Shown here one piece after another: positions 51,824-60,871 of a stretch of DNA of 64,000 nucleotides. Each line of letters begins with the position of its first letter. The first letter of the stretch is position 1. The position numbers were made by a program, and so were the translations under genes. A model generated the notes under the pieces. That model was not told where the DNA came from and did no database searches. It worked only from the letters and a program-made list of their open reading frames with translations. Source of the DNA: Nonomuraea endophytica (GTDB lineage Bacteria > Actinomycetota > Actinomycetes > Streptosporangiales > Streptosporangiaceae); the NCBI RefSeq assembly GCF_014203235.1, contig NZ_JACHIN010000005.1, positions 558,001 through 622,000 of the forward strand, given 5' to 3'.

Positions 51824-53182
51824 TCAGGCTACGCTCTTGGCTCTGCGCTGCAGAGCCGCGATGATCCCCGCGGTGTCGACGATGCCGTAGCCGTAGTCGT
51901 AGTCGAAGCCGACCTCGCTGCGGTCCTCGGCCGTACGGCGCAGCAGGGCCCGCAGCTGCGCGGGCGACAGCCGCGAGGACGGCCAGCGGGTGCGGATCGC
52001 GGCCACCAGGCCAGCGGCCACCGGGCAGGCGGCCGAGGTGCCGGAGTCGGGCTCGGTGTCGCCGAAGGCCTTGGAACCGGAGAAGTGGGTGTAGGCGCAG
52101 ATGTCCGGCTTGCGGGCGGTCAGCCGTCCGGGTCCCTGCGAGGAGTAGCCGACCCGCTCGCCGCCCACGTCGACGCCGCCGATCGACAGCGCCCTCGGGT
52201 GCGAGTTGGCGCCGACGATGGGCCGGTCGGGGTAGGCGCAGCGGCCGTCCTTGCAGTCGCGCCCGCAGTTGCCGGCGGCGAACAGCACGTCGGCGCCCGC
52301 GCGGTCGAGACTGGCCACGATCAGGTTGAACGGGTGGGCGGCGTTGTCGGAGTAATTTCCCGGGTGGCCGACGGGGAAGTCCCAGGCGGGCGAGAACGAC
52401 CCCCAGGAGTTGCTGATCACCAGCGACCTGGAGTCGGCGGGCTGCGCGTCGAGGACCGTGCGCAGGTGCGCGAAGGCGGCCACCGCGTCCGACAGCAGCC
52501 CGTCGAGCGCTGAGCCGCCCGGCCGGGCCGACAGCAGCACCGGGATGTCGATGAGGCTGGCCTGCGGCGCGCCGATGAGCGTGTCGAAGGCGCACATCGT
52601 GCCGTGATCGACCTCGAACTCCCCCGGCCGTCCGGTGACTCCGGCGGGGTTCCAGCTGCGCTCGGCGTCGAGGGTGACGCCACGACCGAGGTGCCTGGCC
52701 ACGTGCGCGGCGTTGATGCCGGTGTCGAGCACGGCCAGCGCCACCCCGGAGCCGTCGAGCCCCTCGGCGGCCAGCCCGGCGGCGTTGATCAGCCGTTCGA
52801 CGTCGTGCCAGTCGCCGACCGGTGGGTCTCCGCCGCAGGTCAGGCTGGACTCGATCACCGGGTCGGCGAAGACGCCGACCACGTCGGGGCGGATCGTGGG
52901 CAGCATGGTGACGCGGGTGGCCAGTTCGTCGTCGGAGATCGTGCCGCGCACGAGCACCGAGGCGTCCTCGGCGGCCAGGGAGAAGTCGAGCGGCTGGTTG
53001 AGCGAGAGGGGGTCGCCGCCGGCCAGCGGGACGGGCCGTGGCACGGCGACGGGAACGAAGGCGGAGTCGAGCTCGACTCCGGGCAGGCCGTCGGCGACGT
53101 CTGCCGTGGTGGCCGTCTGGCCGGGGTCGGCTACCGCCGCGACCAGATCGGGGGAAGGGCGGAGCTGAATCAGAACCCGCAT
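51824..53182 (-). CDS. S8 (subtilisin-like) serine peptidase, no signal peptide
   Basis: 452 residues from ATG 53182; GTG and ATG codons further upstream lack better sites. The catalytic triad is complete: Asp in VAVLDTGINAAH, His in VDHGTMCA, Ser in SGTSAACPVAAG; the oxyanion Asn lies in FAAGNCG. An N-terminal region of about 130 residues precedes the domain. There is no signal peptide or membrane segment, which suggests a cytoplasmic peptidase. It is followed by a small gene five bases away, its likely partner. Confidence 0.88.
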   Translation of the reverse strand: MRVLIQLRPSPDLVAAVADPGQTATTADVADGLPGVELDSAFVPVAVPRPVPLAGGDPLSLNQPLDFSLAAEDASVLVRGTISDDELATRVTMLPTIRPDVVGVFADPVIESSLTCGGDPPVGDWHDVERLINAAGLAAEGLDGSGVALAVLDTGINAAHVARHLGRGVTLDAERSWNPAGVTGRPGEFEVDHGTMCAFDTLIGAPQASLIDIPVLLSARPGGSALDGLLSDAVAAFAHLRTVLDAQPADSRSLVISNSWGSFSPAWDFPVGHPGNYSDNAAHPFNLIVASLDRAGADVLFAAGNCGRDCKDGRCAYPDRPIVGANSHPRALSIGGVDVGGERVGYSSQGPGRLTARKPDICAYTHFSGSKAFGDTEPDSGTSAACPVAAGLVAAIRTRWPSSRLSPAQLRALLRRTAEDRSEVGFDYDYGYGIVDTAGIIAALQRRAKSVA

Positions 53183-53364
53183 GGGGACACCACCGAACGT
53201 TGGAGGGAACGAACCACCCAACATTCCTTCATCCATCGCGGTGCGTCCAGCGCATTGTCACAGGTTTGACCTGCTGAAATGCCTCATAACTCGCTAACAG
53301 GACGACATTTGTTCTGGGGCGTCAGCCTTCCCCGGTTTCGGTCCGTCAACTACGGTGAGTCGTC

Positions 53365-55401
53365 ATGACCACCCAGGTGCAGGCCGCCCCTCAGGAGTCC
53401 TCTTCCGAGCATTGGCTGGCCGTGCGTCCGCGCCTCATACTCGCCAGCGCGTTCATGCTTTTCCTCGAACTCGCGCTGATCCGGTGGACAGGCTCGAATA
53501 TCGTCCATTTGAGTTATTTCACGAACTTTGTCCTGCTTGGTTCTTTCCTCGGCATCGGACTGGGATTCCTCCGGGTCGGGCGGACCAAGCGGCAGCCGTA
53601 CTATTCGCCGGTCGTGCTCGCGGTGCTGGTCAGCGTGGTGCTGGCGTTCCCGGTGACCGTCAACCGCGACACCGAGGGCGTCCTGTACTGGACGAGCCTG
53701 TCCATGGAAGGGCCGCCGGCCTGGGTCACGCTGCCCATCGTGTTCGTGGCCGCCGCGCTGGCGCTCATGGGACCGGCCGAGCTGGTCGGGCGCTGCTTCC
53801 CCGAACTGCCCCGGCTGGAGGCCTACCGCTACGACCTGATCGGCAGCCTCACCGGCATCGGCGTCTTCACCGGGCTGTCGTTCCTGTCGGCGCCGCCCGT
53901 GGTCTGGGGGACGATCGCGGCCGTCTGCTTCCTGCTGCTGCTGACGCCCAAGCCGTGGGTGCCGTACTGGGGGCTGGTGGCGTTGCCCGCCATGCTCGTT
54001 GCCGGGCTGCTGGCCGCCGAGAGCGTCACCGCCGGGGCGCTGTGGTCGCCGTACTACAAGGTGACCTACAAGCGGATGCCGTACGAGATGCCGGTCTATG
54101 ACATCTCGGTCAACGGCATCCCGCACCAGCAGGCCATGCCGGCCGAGACCCGGCTGCAGATCGAGCGGCAGTACGCGCTGCCGTACGAGCGGGCCGCCGC
54201 GCCGCCGCGCGAGGTCCTCATCGTGGGCGCGGGCAGCGGCACCGACGTGGCCATCGCGCTGTCGAAGGGGGCCACGTCCGTCGACGCGGTCGAGATCGAC
54301 CCCAAGCTGCGCCAGCTCGGCGGCGAGCTGCATCCGGACAAGCCCTACTCCGATCCACGCGTGACCACGCACATCACCGACGGACGGGCCTTCCTGGAAC
54401 AGACCGACCGCAAGTTCGACCTGATCCTGTTCGCGCTGCCCGACTCGCTCACGCTGGTGCCCGGGGCCAGCTCGCTGCGGCTGGAGAGCTACCTGTTCAC
54501 CGAGGAGGCGATCAAGGCCGCCCGTGAACGGCTCAAACCGGGCGGGGCCTTCTCCATGTACAACTACTACCGCGAGAGCTGGCTGGTGGACCGGCTGGCC
54601 TCCACCGTGCAGAGCGCCTTCGGCCACAAACCCTGCGTGGACGTGGTCAGCACCGCCGGGCACCAGGCCGTCATCACCTCGGGCGTCACGCCGCAGGCCC
54701 AGCGCTGCGCCGCCGAATGGGCCGGCGCCGCCGCCGGTACACCCGCTCCGGCGCCCGACGACCGGCCCTTCCTGTATCTGAAGGACCGGACGATCCCGGC
54801 GATCTATCTGATCACGCTGGGTCTCATCCTCCTCGTCAGCCTGCTGGCCGTGCGGGTGGTGGCGGGGCCGTACCGGAGAATGCGCCCCTACGCGGACCTG
54901 TTCCTGCTCGGCGTGGGGTTCCTGCTCCTGGAGACCAAGAGCGTGACGGGCTTCGCGCTGCTGTTCGGCACGACGTGGGTGGTCAACGCGGTCGTCTTCG
55001 CCGGGGTGCTGGTCGCCGTGCTCGCCGCCGTCGAGGTGACCCGCCGCTTCCGCACCCCACCGCTCAAGGTGATGTACGGCGTGCTGCTCGCCGGCCTCGT
55101 CCTGGCCTGGCTGGTGCCGAACGCGTGGCTGCTGTCGTTGCCCACGCCGCTGCGGGCGGTGGCGGCGGTGACGGTGGCCTTCCTGCCGATCTTCGCGGCG
55201 AACGTGGTGTTCGCCAAGCGGTTCGCCGACTCCGCCGACGCCACGACGTCCTTCGGCGCCAACCTGCTGGGCGCGATGGTCGGCGGCTGCATGGAGTACC
55301 TGGCGCTGGTGATCGGCTACCAGAGCCTGCTCATCGTGGCCGGACTGATCTACCTGGGCGCCTTCGCCCTGCTGCCACGCAAGAACGCCGCCCTCGTGTA
55401 A
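53365..55401 (+). CDS. Membrane-embedded spermidine-synthase-like protein
   Basis: 678 residues. Six N-terminal helices (LILASAFMLFLELALIRWTG; FVLLGSFLGIGLGFL) and several C-terminal ones (AIYLITLGLILLVSLLAVRV; LLIVAGLIYLGAFALLP) flank a Rossmann methyltransferase/aminopropyltransferase-type domain. That domain has VLIVGAGSGTDVAIALSKG, VDAVEIDPKL and ITDGRAFLEQ. Such proteins are annotated as spermidine synthases, but whether they make polyamines is doubtful. It is convergent with ltrA. Confidence 0.85.
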   Translation: MTTQVQAAPQESSSEHWLAVRPRLILASAFMLFLELALIRWTGSNIVHLSYFTNFVLLGSFLGIGLGFLRVGRTKRQPYYSPVVLAVLVSVVLAFPVTVNRDTEGVLYWTSLSMEGPPAWVTLPIVFVAAALALMGPAELVGRCFPELPRLEAYRYDLIGSLTGIGVFTGLSFLSAPPVVWGTIAAVCFLLLLTPKPWVPYWGLVALPAMLVAGLLAAESVTAGALWSPYYKVTYKRMPYEMPVYDISVNGIPHQQAMPAETRLQIERQYALPYERAAAPPREVLIVGAGSGTDVAIALSKGATSVDAVEIDPKLRQLGGELHPDKPYSDPRVTTHITDGRAFLEQTDRKFDLILFALPDSLTLVPGASSLRLESYLFTEEAIKAARERLKPGGAFSMYNYYRESWLVDRLASTVQSAFGHKPCVDVVSTAGHQAVITSGVTPQAQRCAAEWAGAAAGTPAPAPDDRPFLYLKDRTIPAIYLITLGLILLVSLLAVRVVAGPYRRMRPYADLFLLGVGFLLLETKSVTGFALLFGTTWVVNAVVFAGVLVAVLAAVEVTRRFRTPPLKVMYGVLLAGLVLAWLVPNAWLLSLPTPLRAVAAVTVAFLPIFAANVVFAKRFADSADATTSFGANLLGAMVGGCMEYLALVIGYQSLLIVAGLIYLGAFALLPRKNAALV

Positions 55402-55405
55402 GGGC

Positions 55406-56626
55406 TCAGGCCGGGGACGGGGCTGTGGCGGGCGGTCGGTAGGCGACCCGCCACAGCGCGGCCACGAGCAGGACCGCGACGACCGCCCAGGCGGGCAGCG
55501 GTCCGCCCAGCAGCCCCAGCAGCACGGGGACCGCGGTGGCCGGCAGCGCCCACGCCCAGAGCCACAGCCGCCGCGCCCCGGTGGCGACGCCGATCACGGC
55601 GGAGGCGGCGAAGTACACGGCGAGGCCGGCGCACAGCACCCACCGGATCCCGGGGTGCAGGTGCGCGGCGGGGTGGGCCACGGCGGCGCCGAGCCCGGCC
55701 GCGGCCGCGACGAGCCCGGCGGTCATGACGAAGTGGGCGGGCAGCGCGACGAACGCCGGCAGTCCCCTCTCGCTCGCCTCGGGCACGGCGGTCACGCCGT
55801 ACTGCAGCGTCACCCACCACAGGCACACGACCAGCGCGAACGCGCCCGCGGCGGCGAGCTTCAGCGGGGCGCCCCAGTTCTGGCCGCTCGCGTCCACGAC
55901 GATCTGCATGACCGCCTCACCGAGCACGATGATCACGAACAGGCCGAGCCGCTCGCCGAGGTGCGCGGAGTGCAGGACGGCTTCGTAGGGCGCCGGTATC
56001 TCGCGCGAAGGGCGGCGTCCGGCGACGCCGCGCCGCAGGGCGCGTTCCTTGAGCCGGCCGGCCTGCGCCTTCAGCGCCTGCACGAGCTGTTCGGGGTGGC
56101 GGGCGTGCTGGAGGGTGAAGATCAGGTCGAGCAGGATGCCGAGCGCCCACAGCCAGTACGTGACGGGGGCGACGGCCCAGAAGGACATGATCCAGGGGGC
56201 CAGCCCGGCGCCGAACTGGGCGGCGGGCCACGAGGTCAGGACCGCGCCCGAGCTCTGGATCGAGCGGGAGCCGCTGAGCCGGCAGACGACGTAGGCGGCG
56301 GCGAACCAGTTGTCGTGGTTGCCGCCGCCGGGCACGGCGTGCGCCACGTCGGGCGCGGCGGCGGCCATCACCGCGATGCCGAACATGCCGATCAGCATCG
56401 CGCGGGTGCGGGTCTTGTCCGCGCGGACGTTGGCGTAGATCGTGAAGGAGGTCCAGATGCTCCAGATCGCGTAGTAGAGCATCACGAACAGCGCGACGTC
56501 CGCCCAGGTCGGATGGAGCAGGCGGTGGGCCAGCTGGGCCACCGCCACGACGACGACCAGGTCGAAGAAGAGCTCGAGCCAGCTCGCGTGGCGGTCCGCC
56601 GTTTCAGTCGCGCCTACGTCAGTCAC
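55406..56626 (-). CDS. Low temperature requirement A (LtrA) family membrane protein
   Basis: 406 residues from GTG 56626, two bases after the rpsD paralogue stop, so in one operon with it. The LtrA signature ASWLELFFDLVVVVAVAQLA near the N-terminus is followed by about ten helices and the central ERLGLFVIIVLGEAVMQIV. Members are conserved membrane proteins of unknown transport or enzymatic role. Confidence 0.9.
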   Translation of the reverse strand: MTDVGATETADRHASWLELFFDLVVVVAVAQLAHRLLHPTWADVALFVMLYYAIWSIWTSFTIYANVRADKTRTRAMLIGMFGIAVMAAAAPDVAHAVPGGGNHDNWFAAAYVVCRLSGSRSIQSSGAVLTSWPAAQFGAGLAPWIMSFWAVAPVTYWLWALGILLDLIFTLQHARHPEQLVQALKAQAGRLKERALRRGVAGRRPSREIPAPYEAVLHSAHLGERLGLFVIIVLGEAVMQIVVDASGQNWGAPLKLAAAGAFALVVCLWWVTLQYGVTAVPEASERGLPAFVALPAHFVMTAGLVAAAAGLGAAVAHPAAHLHPGIRWVLCAGLAVYFAASAVIGVATGARRLWLWAWALPATAVPVLLGLLGGPLPAWAVVAVLLVAALWRVAYRPPATAPSPA

Positions 56627-56628
56627 GC

Positions 56629-57243
56629 CTACCGAGAATAGAACTCCACCACGAGCTGCTCCTCGACGGGGATGGCGATCTGCTCGCGCTGCGGCTTGCT
56701 CACCAGCGTGAAGCGCAGGTCGGACAGCTCGACGGAGAGGTATCCGGCGGGGCGGTCGTCGGCGTAGACGCCCTCGGCCGCGGCCACGAACGGCTGCATC
56801 GTGCGCGACTTCTGGCGCACGGCGATGACCTGGCCGGGCTTGACGAGGTAGCTCGGGATGTCGACCTTGCGGCCGTCCACGGTGATGTGGCCGTGGTTGA
56901 CGTACTGGCGGGCGGCGTAGATCGACGGAGCGAGCCCGGCTCGCAGCACGAGGGAGGCCAGGCGGGTCTCCAGCAGGGTCACCAGCTCGGCGCCCGAAGC
57001 GCCTTCCTTGCGTACCGCGAGGTCCCAGTAGCGGCGCAGCTGGCGCTCGGAGACGTCGTAGTACCAGCGCAGCTTCTGCTTCTCCATGAGCCGCATGCCG
57101 TAGTCGCCGGTGTTGCGGCGGCTGGTCTTCCTGCCGTGCTCTCCGGGCGGGTACGGCCGCGCCTCGAAGTACCGCACGGCTTTCCTGGTCAGAGGGACGC
57201 CTGCCCGTCGGGACAGCCGCACCTTCGGCCCGGTGTAGCGCAT
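56629..57243 (-). CDS. rpsD: Ribosomal protein S4 paralogue, zinc-free form
   Basis: 204 residues from ATG 57243 (GAGG five bases upstream). S4 of the small ribosomal subunit: the N-terminal domain (MRYTGPKVRLSRRAGVPLTR; RPYPPGEHGRKTSRRNTGDY; MRLMEKQKLRWYYDVSERQL) and S4 RNA-binding domain (AARQYVNHGHITVDGRKVDI) are complete. The N-terminal zinc-binding cysteines of C+ S4 proteins are absent, so this is a C- form. It starts an operon with ltrA, shares an iron box with the divergent DUF2470 gene and is far from a ribosomal operon. It is therefore probably an alternative S4 made under metal limitation. Confidence 0.93.
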   Translation of the reverse strand: MRYTGPKVRLSRRAGVPLTRKAVRYFEARPYPPGEHGRKTSRRNTGDYGMRLMEKQKLRWYYDVSERQLRRYWDLAVRKEGASGAELVTLLETRLASLVLRAGLAPSIYAARQYVNHGHITVDGRKVDIPSYLVKPGQVIAVRQKSRTMQPFVAAAEGVYADDRPAGYLSVELSDLRFTLVSKPQREQIAIPVEEQLVVEFYSR

Positions 57244-57274
57244 GTTCACCTCAATGTGGTTAGGTAATACTTAC

Positions 57275-57293
57275 TTAGGCAAGGCTAACCTAC
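57275..57293. promoter_or_regulatory. Iron box between rpsD and the DUF2470 gene
   Basis: TTAGGCAAGGCTAACCTAC matches the iron-box consensus TTAGGTTAGGCTCACCTAA at most positions; an extra TTAGGTA half-site lies at about 57260. It sits in the 78-bp divergent promoter region and could control both genes through DmdR/IdeR. Confidence 0.75.
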
Positions 57294-57321
57294 TACAGCG
57301 TGTGAACTCAAGGAGACCTGC

Positions 57322-58023
57322 ATGCCGCCGATCGCGGAACGCATCCGCACCCTCGCCTCCGGAGCCGGCGTCGCCAGGCTCACCCTCGACGGCGTCCCCT
57401 TCCCCGCCCGCGGCGGCGTGGACGAACGGGGCCGTCCCGTGCTGCTGGTCAAGCCGGGCGAGCGCCTGCACGGCCTGGAGGGCGACGCGGTCATCGCGGT
57501 CAACCTCACCGCCACCCGGCTGCTGGGCGCCGTCGAGCATCCCCGGGGTCTGGTCGAGGTTCAGGGGTGGGTGCTGGCCGTACCGGAGGAGGACGCCCGC
57601 GCCGCCGCCGTCGCGGTCGCCGCGGCGTGCGCCGACGAGGACCTGTTCGAGGCGATCGAGCGGTACGGCGAGCCCGGCGCTCCCCAGCTCATGAGAATGG
57701 ACGTCGCCCAGGTCGTCTACCTGACCGGCCAGGACTCCGGCGTGCTCGACGCCGACGAGTACCTGGATGCCGAGCCCGACCCGCTGGCCGAGACCGCCGA
57801 GCGGGTGCTCGCCCACCTGAACGAGTCGCACCGCGCACAGCTCCAGGGCGCCGTGGCCGCGCACCTGGGCACCCCGGTCGGCGAGGCGTGGTTGTGGGAG
57901 CTGGACCGCTACGGCGCGACCGTGCGCGTGGACGACACGCTGGTGCGCTTCCCCTGGCCCGTGCCCGCCCGCACCGGCACCTGCCTGGAGACCGCCCTGA
58001 GAGGGCTGATCTGCGCCTGCTGA
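57322..58023 (+). CDS. DUF2470-domain protein, HugZ/pyridoxamine-oxidase-like
   Basis: 233 residues from ATG 57322 (AAGGAGACCTGC upstream). The N-terminal half resembles the split barrel of flavin/haem-binding proteins (ARLTLDGVPFPARGGVDERG; PVLLVKPGERLHGLEGDAVI). The C-terminal DUF2470 part has ETAERVLAHLNESHRAQLQ and YGATVRVDDTLVRFPWP. Related HugZ proteins degrade haem for iron, which fits the iron box upstream. Three C-terminal Cys (CLETALRGLICAC) are unusual. Confidence 0.82.
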   Translation: MPPIAERIRTLASGAGVARLTLDGVPFPARGGVDERGRPVLLVKPGERLHGLEGDAVIAVNLTATRLLGAVEHPRGLVEVQGWVLAVPEEDARAAAVAVAAACADEDLFEAIERYGEPGAPQLMRMDVAQVVYLTGQDSGVLDADEYLDAEPDPLAETAERVLAHLNESHRAQLQGAVAAHLGTPVGEAWLWELDRYGATVRVDDTLVRFPWPVPARTGTCLETALRGLICAC

Positions 58024-58063
58024 TGATATGAAGTGCTGAAGCGCACATGATCGGGAGGCCACC

Positions 58064-59212
58064 TTGGACGCCTACACCCCCACCCCCGACGACCGCTTCA
58101 CCTTCGGTCTGTGGACCGTGGGCTGGCCGGCCCGCGACCCGTTCGGCGACGCCACACGGGCGCCGCTCGACCCGGTGGAGAGCCTGCACCGCCTGGCCGA
58201 GCTCGGCGCCTACGGCGTGACCTTCCACGACGACGACCTGCTGGCCGTCGAGCCGGACCGCGACCGGGCCGTGGCCGCGTTCACCAAGGCGCTGGCCGAG
58301 ACCGGGCTCAAGGTGCCCATGGCCACGACGAACCTGTTCACCCACCCGGTCTTCAAGGACGGCGCGTTCACCAGCAACGACCGCGACATCCGCCGCTACG
58401 CGCTGCGCAAGGTCCGGCGCAACCTCGACCTGGCCGCCTCGCTCGGCGCCGGCGTGTACGTCTGCTGGGGCGGGCGCGAGGGCTCGGAGTCCGACGCGGC
58501 CAAGGACGTCCGCTCGGCGCTGGCACGCTACAAGGAGGCGCTCGACCTGCTCTGCGCGTACGTGGTCGAGCAGGGCTACGATCTGCGCTTCGCCATCGAG
58601 CCCAAGCCGAACGAGCCGCGTGGCGACATCCTGCTGCCGACGATCGGGCACGCGCTGGCGTTCATCGGCGAGCTGGAGCGCCCGGAGATGGTCGGGCTCA
58701 ACCCCGAGGTCGGCCACGAGCAGATGGCCGGGCTCAACTTCGCCCACGGCATCGCGCAGGCCCTCTGGCACGGCAAGCTCTTCCACATCGACCTCAACGG
58801 CCAGCACGGCCCCCGCTACGACCAGGACCTGGTCTTCGGCCACGGCGACGTCAAGAACGCCTTCTTCCTGGTGGACCTGCTGGAGCACGGCGGCTACACC
58901 GGGCCCCGGCACTTCGACTACAAGCCCGCGCGCACCGAGGACGCCGAGGACGTCTGGGTCTCGGCCGCGGCCAACATGCGCACGTACCTGATCCTGCGCG
59001 AGAAGGCGCGCCGCTACCGCGCCGACCCCGAGGTGCTGGAGGCGCTGCGCGACGCCCGGGTCGAGCAGCTCGCCGAGCCGACGCTGGCGCCCGGCGAGAC
59101 GCTGGCCACGCTGGAGGATCCCGGCTTCGACCTCGACGGCGCCGCGGCGCGCGGGCTGCACGCCTCGCGCCTCGGCCAGCTCGCGCTGGAGCATCTGCTC
59201 GGGGTGCGCTGA
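58064..59212 (+). CDS. xylA: Xylose isomerase
   Basis: 382 residues from TTG 58064, supported by GGGAGG five bases upstream. Converts D-xylose to D-xylulose. Conserved blocks of the actinomycete (class I) enzyme: DRFTFGLWTVGWPARDPFGD, GVTFHDDDLL (catalytic His), VYVCWGGREGSE, FAIEPKPNEPRGD, LNPEVGHEQMAG, FHIDLNGQHGPRYDQD and RHFDYKP. Metal ligands (Glu, Asp, His) are all present. Coupled to xylB by TGATG. A short dyad-like sequence (TGATATGAAGTGCTGAAG, 58022-58039) before the gene could be a sugar-repressor site. Confidence 0.97.
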   Translation: MDAYTPTPDDRFTFGLWTVGWPARDPFGDATRAPLDPVESLHRLAELGAYGVTFHDDDLLAVEPDRDRAVAAFTKALAETGLKVPMATTNLFTHPVFKDGAFTSNDRDIRRYALRKVRRNLDLAASLGAGVYVCWGGREGSESDAAKDVRSALARYKEALDLLCAYVVEQGYDLRFAIEPKPNEPRGDILLPTIGHALAFIGELERPEMVGLNPEVGHEQMAGLNFAHGIAQALWHGKLFHIDLNGQHGPRYDQDLVFGHGDVKNAFFLVDLLEHGGYTGPRHFDYKPARTEDAEDVWVSAAANMRTYLILREKARRYRADPEVLEALRDARVEQLAEPTLAPGETLATLEDPGFDLDGAAARGLHASRLGQLALEHLLGVR

Positions 59213-60597
59213 TGCCGCTCGTGGCGGGGGTGGACTCCTCCACGCAAAGCTGCAAGGTGGTGGTTCTCGACGCCTCCTCCGGCCAGGTGGTACGGCAGGG
59301 CCGGGCCGCTCATCCGGAGGGGACCTCGGTGGATCCGGCGGCCTGGTGGGAGGCGTTGACCCGGGCCGTCCACGAGGCGGGCGGGCTTGACGATGTGGCC
59401 GCCATCGGGGTGGCCGGGCAGCAGCATGGGATGGTCTGCCTGGACGAGTCCGGAAATGTCGTGCGGGACGCGTTGTTGTGGAACGACACCCGCTCGGCCG
59501 GTGCCGCCCGCGATCTGGTCGGCGAGCTGGGCGGGGGCGCGGCGTGGGCGACCGCGGTGGGGAGCGTGCCGCTGGCCTCGTTCACCGTTTCCAAGGTGCG
59601 GTGGCTGGCCGAGCACGAGCCGGACCACGCCCGGCGGACGGCCGCGGTGTGCCTGCCGCACGACTGGCTGACCTGGCGGTTACTGGGCCGGTCGTCCCCT
59701 GCCGGTTTGCCGCTGGAGCGGCTCACCACCGATCGGGGGGACGCGTCCGGCACCGGGTACTGGTCGCCGTTCACCGAGTCGTACCGGTATGACCTGCTGG
59801 AGCTGGCCATGGGGAGCCGCCCGGCGGTGCCCCGGGTGCTGGGACCGGCCGAGGCGGCCGGGGAGGCGGGCGGGCTGCTGGTCGCGGCGGGGACCGGTGA
59901 CAACATGGCCGCGGCCCTCGGGCTCGGGCTGCGCCCCGGTGACGTGGTCGTGTCGATCGGCACCTCGGGGACCGCGTTCGCCGTCGCCGACCGGCCCGGC
60001 GCGGACCCGGGCGGGTTGGTGGCCGGGTTCGCCGACGCCACGGGGCGTTTCCTGCCGCTGGTGTGCACGCTCAACGCCGCCCGGGTGCTGGAGGCCGCCG
60101 CCGCCATGCTCGGGACCGACCTCGCGCGCCTGGACTCGCTGGCCCTGTCCGCTCCGGGTGGGGCTGATGGGCTGGTGCTCGTGCCGTACCTGGAGGGTGA
60201 GCGCACCCCGAATCTCCCCGACGCCACCGGCTCCCTGCACGGACTCACCCTGCGCACCGCCACGCCCGGACACCTGGCCAGGGCGACGGTCGAGGGCCTG
60301 CTCTGCCACCTGGCCGACGCGCTGGAGGCGCTGCCGGTCAAGGGCGAACGTGTCCTGCTGATCGGCGGCGGGGCGGGTTCCCGTGCGGTGCGGGAGATCG
60401 CTCCGGCGGTGTTCGGCCGTCCGGTGGCGGTTCCGGCGCCGCAGGAGTACGTGGCCCGGGGGGCCGCCCGCCAGGCCGCCTGGGCGTTGTCCGGAGCCTC
60501 CGAGCCACCGGACTGGCCCACCCCGGGAACCACCGAGCACGAGGCGGCCCCCGAACCGGCGGTCCGCGACCGCTACCGGCAGGTCCTCGGCCTCTAG
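59212..60597 (+). CDS. xylB: Xylulokinase
   Basis: 461 residues from ATG 59212, overlapping the xylA stop. Phosphorylates D-xylulose to xylulose 5-phosphate, feeding the pentose phosphate pathway. FGGY-kinase motifs: VAGVDSSTQSCKVVVLD (phosphate 1), AIGVAGQQHGMVCLD, LLWNDTRS, SIGTSGTAF (phosphate 2), VPYLEGERTPNLPDA and VLLIGGGAGSRAVREIAP (adenosine). No xylose transporter or regulator is present in the window. Confidence 0.96.
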   Translation: MPLVAGVDSSTQSCKVVVLDASSGQVVRQGRAAHPEGTSVDPAAWWEALTRAVHEAGGLDDVAAIGVAGQQHGMVCLDESGNVVRDALLWNDTRSAGAARDLVGELGGGAAWATAVGSVPLASFTVSKVRWLAEHEPDHARRTAAVCLPHDWLTWRLLGRSSPAGLPLERLTTDRGDASGTGYWSPFTESYRYDLLELAMGSRPAVPRVLGPAEAAGEAGGLLVAAGTGDNMAAALGLGLRPGDVVVSIGTSGTAFAVADRPGADPGGLVAGFADATGRFLPLVCTLNAARVLEAAAAMLGTDLARLDSLALSAPGGADGLVLVPYLEGERTPNLPDATGSLHGLTLRTATPGHLARATVEGLLCHLADALEALPVKGERVLLIGGGAGSRAVREIAPAVFGRPVAVPAPQEYVARGAARQAAWALSGASEPPDWPTPGTTEHEAAPEPAVRDRYRQVLGL

Positions 60598-60617
60598 GCG
60601 GGCTTCGGGAGGCATGG

Positions 60618-60654
60618 GGTACGGCAGGCGTCACGGCTGACCGCCTGCCGTACC
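60618..60654 (+). terminator. Hairpin after xylB
   Basis: A perfect 13-bp stem (GGTACGGCAGGCG and its complement) with an 11-base loop lies 21 bp after the xylB stop. The 275-bp gap to the next gene holds nothing else recognised. Confidence 0.75.
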
Positions 60655-60871
60655 TCGTGGAGCTTCTCACGCCCCACCCGCCCGCCGCACCCCCTGTCCA
60701 CGCACGGCGACAGGGAAGGTGACGGAGCGGTATGGGCTGGTGGGCGCACGGGCCGGACCTGTCCGCACCACGCCCGGCCCGCGCGGATCTATCAGAATGC
60801 CAGCCCTCGATCACGGCCCGCTGTGAGCCTTGTGTGTGCATTCGCCCCGCGAGTGACTACCATCGGCGGCT

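Noticed and set aside
58111..59211. Extension of xylulokinase upstream through xylA in a second frame
   Set aside because: The upstream part is Arg/Pro-rich shadow of xylA; the FGGY kinase domain begins at ATG 59212.
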